Below are positions 6,137 to 8,827 of a stretch of DNA of 8,827 nucleotides, in pieces. The translations under genes and the position numbers were made by a program. The stretch covers positions 1-8,827 of the forward strand of contig DASRFK010000237.1 of NCBI GenBank assembly GCA_035651635.1. The letters run 5' to 3'. Each line of letters starts with the position of its first letter. Within the stretch, counting starts at the first letter, position 1. The notes under the pieces were generated by a model, which saw only the letters and a list, made by a program, of their open reading frames with translations, was not told where the DNA came from and ran no database searches. This stretch comes from JANXQE01 sp035651635. Its GTDB lineage: Bacteria; Verrucomicrobiota; Verrucomicrobiia; Limisphaerales; UBA8199.

Positions 6137-6592
6137 TCAAGCCGCGCTACAATTAAGGACTTCCTCAACGAACTCAACAAACTGTCTATCTTGAAGTGCC
6201 CTCAGCTCCTCCCATATTTTCTTCGGAACTGGAGCGGCGAAGAATGTGCGAATGTCGGTTTGCAGTCCCTCCAGGTGAACAAATAATCCTGCCTTCATGG
6301 CCCGGTAAGCGCTGTCCAGATGGATTATCAGCATCTTTACAAAGAGCCGCTCCGCAACCGAGATCGGCCTATCGACGGGCTGTTTGGACCTAAAAATGTT
6401 CTCCAGCTCGGGCCGCGAATAGAGGACGTTCCAAATCTGGATATAGTCCTGCTTCATTGCATTCAGGTTGCTGATTTGGCGGGCGCGGGTTTCACGCCGG
6501 GAGGTATGTATCGCGAGGAGCAGGCTGGCCACAATGCCCAGGCTCTGAAGCAGATCAAACCAGTTTTTTGAAACCAAACCGAGGAATGCCAC
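6137..6592 (-). CDS. Small single-pass membrane protein of unknown function
   Basis: The protein has 151 residues and starts with GTG at 6592; no Shine-Dalgarno is visible. Residues 12-29 (FDLLQSLGIVASLLLAIH) form one hydrophobic transmembrane helix, followed by a basic stop-transfer segment (TSRRETRAR), so the C-terminal 120 residues should be cytoplasmic. That domain is helical, with the pattern YIQIWNVLYSRPELENIF and later KKIWEELRALQDRQFVEFVEEVL. This resembles a widespread group of uncharacterised bacterial proteins with a TM helix followed by 'y..l...l...Pel..if' (DUF6082-like in layout; assignment uncertain). No catalytic residues stand out. It starts 48 nt after the stop of the 592-aa gene and has its own candidate promoter, so independent expression is possible. 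Confidence 0.72.
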   Translation of the reverse strand: MAFLGLVSKNWFDLLQSLGIVASLLLAIHTSRRETRARQISNLNAMKQDYIQIWNVLYSRPELENIFRSKQPVDRPISVAERLFVKMLIIHLDSAYRAMKAGLFVHLEGLQTDIRTFFAAPVPKKIWEELRALQDRQFVEFVEEVLNCSAA

Positions 6593-6598
6593 CCGGGC

Positions 6599-6627
6599 AG
6601 TATACAGGATTGTCCAGGCGCGTACAA
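6599..6627 (-). promoter_or_regulatory. Candidate promoter of the 151-aa membrane protein gene
   Basis: On the minus strand, TTGTAC (6627-6622) and TATACT (6604-6599; 5 of 6 to the -10 consensus) are separated by exactly 17 nt. The expected transcription start, about 7 nt on, falls at or next to the GTG start codon at 6592, which would make a leaderless mRNA. The -35 matches only in its TTG. Confidence 0.4.
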
Positions 6628-6640
6628 TCCAGGCTCAACG

Positions 6641-8419
6641 CTATCTCCTCACTGCGCGGTAGATTCGATAAGGGAAGTGGGGCGATTCCTGGTCGGAATA
6701 AGTGGCTCTGCCCGTAAAATTCGTGATCGTGGCAAGGGGCACCCAATCGACCGCATTTGTGCTCGCCTGAAATTCGAGCAGGTCGCCTTCCACTCCGAAG
6801 CACGAAAGCTCCAATGGCAAGAATGTATCAAGCGTCAGGCTCATGGAATGCGTGAAATGCGCGGTGATGACTTTGCTTGAGTCCATGATAATTTCGACCT
6901 CGCGATTTGTTCCGGTGGCATCCCCGCTCCAACCAAGGAATCGCTGCTCTCCGAACGGAGTGGCCGTGATGACGTTTGTGATCCCAAGGGCATACCTGTT
7001 TGTCCAGGCAGTAGCGGTTTTGGTACTTCCCCCGCCTTCTGAGAGAACGGTAAGGGTCACCTGACCTGCCTGAAGTGGCGCAAACAGGGCGGAAACGGTT
7101 TGCGTTGGATTGCCCACAGCCAATTGGAACGGATTGACACTGCCGGAGCCGGCATTCCCCCAGAGGGCGAAGTAATTGCTCGCCGCGGGCATTGCGGTAA
7201 ACGTAACCAGCGTTCCGGCCGGGTAAAGAGGAAATGAGGGTGAAATGCTGACCGAGCCATTTCCTGCCGTGGTTGCGCTGAGGGTCGTTCCGAATGTCGG
7301 CCGGATGACTTTGGAGCGGTCCATAACGATCGTGTTCGTGGCAGTGCCGCTGAACAAATCACCGTCCCAGCTCATGAAAGTCCAGCCGGGGTATGCCACC
7401 GGACTAACAGTGACAACGGCGTTGCTGAGGTAGAATGGCCCGGGAGGATCGAGCAAAGCATACCCTCCGGCTCCGAAAATGGTCGTAAGCCCATAGACCG
7501 GAACAATCGATATTTCTAGCGGTTCGGAAAGGACAGATTGCGAGAAGTCGGCGCTGTATGCTACCGCCCTCACCGTGGCGTTTTGGGAAACCGAGAAGGG
7601 GCCGGCGTAGGGCGTACTACCAAAGTCAGGCTGGCTGCCATCGAGCGTATAGAAAATGCTGCCATTCGGGAAGCGGCTCTGGATCGAAATGGCGTTTTGG
7701 ACGCCCACGTTTGCATTCGAAGCCACGATTTGCTGACCATCGACGGTAAAGAGGATGTCCTTCACCACAAAATTGGCCGGCGCGGAATTGCTCACGCCAA
7801 AGATGTTGCTCACAGAAAAGAAGTATTGTCCGGAGTTCGCCGTCGAAAGGTTTGTGAGCGAAAGTATGGATGACAAAGAGTCCGAGATGGTTGTGCTCAC
7901 GAACGCGTTTGTGGCGCCAGGAATTGGCACGCCATCCTTCCACCATTGAAACGTGTATGGCTGGCGACCAAAGGCAGTGCCCCGCAGTTGGGCGTTCGTT
8001 CCACCCAGAAGTATTTGGTCTTTTGGCTGCTCGAGGATCCGGGGGTAGCAGGAATCAAAAGTCACGGTAACCATTGCATCGCCGTTCAGGCCGGGCAGCG
8101 TTTCGGTATCATTGGTGATTATCGTCCAATCGGCAACAGAGCCAAGAAAGGTATTAATGTCGACGGCAATCTGTTGGTTCCAAAGGTCAAGGGGCGACCA
8201 CGACGGTGCGGGGGTCCAGAGGAACTTGGCGCTGACATCTTTCACGTAGTAGCCCCTAAACGCTTGGATATCGATTGCGGGAGCCGCCCCAGCAGTGTAT
8301 TGGCCACCGCCAGAGACAGTCCCACCCAAGGGCAGGTTGGTCACAATCGTAAGGGTGGCTGGCTCTGCTGACAGTGCGGAGAGTGCCAGGACGGCAAGGG
8401 AGAGCGCGGCGAGTCTCAT
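6641..8419 (-). CDS. Secreted multidomain protein: Ig-like, chitobiase-C-terminal-like and InlB-like repeats
   Basis: The protein has 592 residues. The start at 8419 gives a signal peptide (MRLAALSLAVLALSALSAEP); AAGAG 3 nt upstream is a weak ribosome binding site. An in-frame GTG at 8545 is rejected because it would overlap the 85-aa gene and bury the signal peptide. Residues 22-60 look like an InlB-type glycine-rich repeat. Residues about 128-220 are an Ig-like domain (RILEQPKDQILLGG..., FQWWKDGVPIPGAT, SGQYFFSVSN). Residues about 240-305 match the chitobiase/beta-hexosaminidase C-terminal-type module (IFYTLDGSQPDF...ATVRAVAY). Three divergent InlB-like repeats follow at about 310-376, 377-448 and 455-524, marked by WTFMSWDGD and RFLGWSGD. 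The last 50 residues (LEFQASTNAVDWVPLA...YRIYRA) are a terminal module I associate with secreted Verrucomicrobiota proteins. It is probably an exported carbohydrate-binding or surface protein; no enzyme domain is seen. Confidence 0.87.
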   Translation of the reverse strand: MRLAALSLAVLALSALSAEPATLTIVTNLPLGGTVSGGGQYTAGAAPAIDIQAFRGYYVKDVSAKFLWTPAPSWSPLDLWNQQIAVDINTFLGSVADWTIITNDTETLPGLNGDAMVTVTFDSCYPRILEQPKDQILLGGTNAQLRGTAFGRQPYTFQWWKDGVPIPGATNAFVSTTISDSLSSILSLTNLSTANSGQYFFSVSNIFGVSNSAPANFVVKDILFTVDGQQIVASNANVGVQNAISIQSRFPNGSIFYTLDGSQPDFGSTPYAGPFSVSQNATVRAVAYSADFSQSVLSEPLEISIVPVYGLTTIFGAGGYALLDPPGPFYLSNAVVTVSPVAYPGWTFMSWDGDLFSGTATNTIVMDRSKVIRPTFGTTLSATTAGNGSVSISPSFPLYPAGTLVTFTAMPAASNYFALWGNAGSGSVNPFQLAVGNPTQTVSALFAPLQAGQVTLTVLSEGGGSTKTATAWTNRYALGITNVITATPFGEQRFLGWSGDATGTNREVEIIMDSSKVITAHFTHSMSLTLDTFLPLELSCFGVEGDLLEFQASTNAVDWVPLATITNFTGRATYSDQESPHFPYRIYRAVRR

Positions 8420-8463
8420 AAACTCTTGGTGGGTTGAGATGGAATCGTGGTGGGGAAAACCAA

Positions 8464-8721
8464 CTACGGTCCGTTTGGGATATGGGGCTTCGCTGCCAAA
8501 AGCAGATTTCGAGGGATGAGCACAATTCTTTCGTCGGCGCCGCACCCGGCAGTCGGTGGCAAGTTGGGCTTCGTCTCTAACGTGATATCGATCCCGATAA
8601 TGGCGAAGTCCCCCGAAGAGAGTTCGAAAATGTCAGGGCAGCCGTTAAGGGCAACGGTCCGCGCACCGTTTGAATGGGGATCTGGACCGATTCGTCGGAC
8701 AAACACAAAATTGGGATTCAT
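8464..8721 (-). CDS. Small protein of unknown function (85 aa)
   Basis: The start at 8721 is chosen for GGAG (8731-8728) 6 nt upstream. The frame extends back to a TTG at 8769, but that part adds nothing recognisable. The sequence looks like a folded soluble domain: MNPNFVFVRRIG at the start, a central FELSSGDFAIIGIDIT, then AGCGADERIVLIPRNLLLAAK. There is no signal peptide and no membrane helix. Two cysteines (Cys28, Cys60) are present. The style recalls small conserved proteins with an 'AGCGPGERIVLIPR'-like tail that I have seen in Planctomycetota and relatives, but I cannot name a family. It lies 44 nt upstream of the secreted 592-aa gene on the same strand, so the two may share a transcript. 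Confidence 0.65.
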   Translation of the reverse strand: MNPNFVFVRRIGPDPHSNGARTVALNGCPDIFELSSGDFAIIGIDITLETKPNLPPTAGCGADERIVLIPRNLLLAAKPHIPNGP

Positions 8722-8727
8722 ATTCAA

Positions 8728-8731
8728 CTCC
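8728..8731 (-). promoter_or_regulatory. Shine-Dalgarno of the 85-aa gene
   Basis: GGAG lies 6 nt before the ATG at 8721 and fixes that start against the upstream TTG at 8769. Confidence 0.55.
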
Positions 8732-8827
8732 GGAATTGATGGGTGGTTCTCCTCCGCCCTTAATGGCAATCCGACTCACATAAGCCGTTTTTTGAGGAAA
8801 AAACATCCCAAAGTATGTACCCCCCCC

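Noticed and set aside
6121..6137. Possible terminator after the 151-aa gene (ATCAT-N7-ATGAT followed by TTTT)
   Set aside because: The stem is only 5 A/T-rich pairs and overlaps the stop codon; it is too weak to call.
8121..8135. A third GTTGCC-type site (CCAATCGGCAAC) within the 592-aa gene
   Set aside because: Only one arm and the centre match, and it lies in coding sequence far from a start; probably chance.
8787..8804. GTTTTTT-GAGG-AAAAAAC inverted repeat near the right edge
   Set aside because: It could be a hairpin or a bidirectional terminator, but it is made of homopolymer runs at the contig edge and the gene to its right is not visible.

Overview
The window looks like a chromosomal or metagenomic fragment from a Verrucomicrobiota-type bacterium. 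This is inferred from protein style: long secreted proteins rich in Asn and Thr, right-handed beta-helix and InlB/Ig-like modules, a C-terminal 'STNxxxW...YR' module, and a small basic protein with repeated NUMOD3-like motifs. No rRNA, tRNA or universal marker gene is present to confirm this. All seven genes I support lie on the minus strand, so transcription runs right to left.

Layout in transcription order: (1) an 85-aa protein of unknown function (8721-8464); (2) a 592-aa secreted protein with Ig-like, chitobiase-C-terminal-like and InlB-like modules (8419-6641); (3) a 151-aa single-pass membrane protein (6592-6137), with a candidate promoter just upstream; (4) a roughly 270-nt gap holding a 40-bp imperfect palindrome flanked by 8-bp direct repeats; (5) a 109-aa basic protein with two NUMOD3-like repeats (5869-5540); (6) a roughly 380-nt gap; (7) a 225-aa putative DNA-binding protein with an HTH-like centre (5157-4480); (8) a 292-nt gap rich in inverted repeats; (9) a 980-aa secreted beta-helix protein with a C-terminal EF-hand-like loop (4187-1245); (10) 24 nt later, a secreted protein with a TPR-like region, a C39-like cysteine peptidase domain and a long polyglycine tract, which runs off the left edge (1220-<1).

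The most interesting part is the left half. The beta-helix gene and the C39/polyGly gene look like a two-gene secretion operon. Nearly identical palindromes (GTTGCCRATTGGCAAC, 15 of 16 positions shared) lie on both sides of the putative DNA-binding gene. One is upstream of its preferred start and the other is between it and the operon. A simple model, which is inference only, is that this protein or another regulator binds both sites and couples its own expression to that of the exported pair. In the last gene, a peptidase domain with a plausible Cys-His-Asp triad sits about 70 residues ahead of at least 33 consecutive glycines. C39 enzymes are known for cleaving after Gly-Gly, so self-processing is a testable idea. 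The window starts inside the glycine-codon repeat and ends in eight Cs, which suggests that assembly breaks set its edges.
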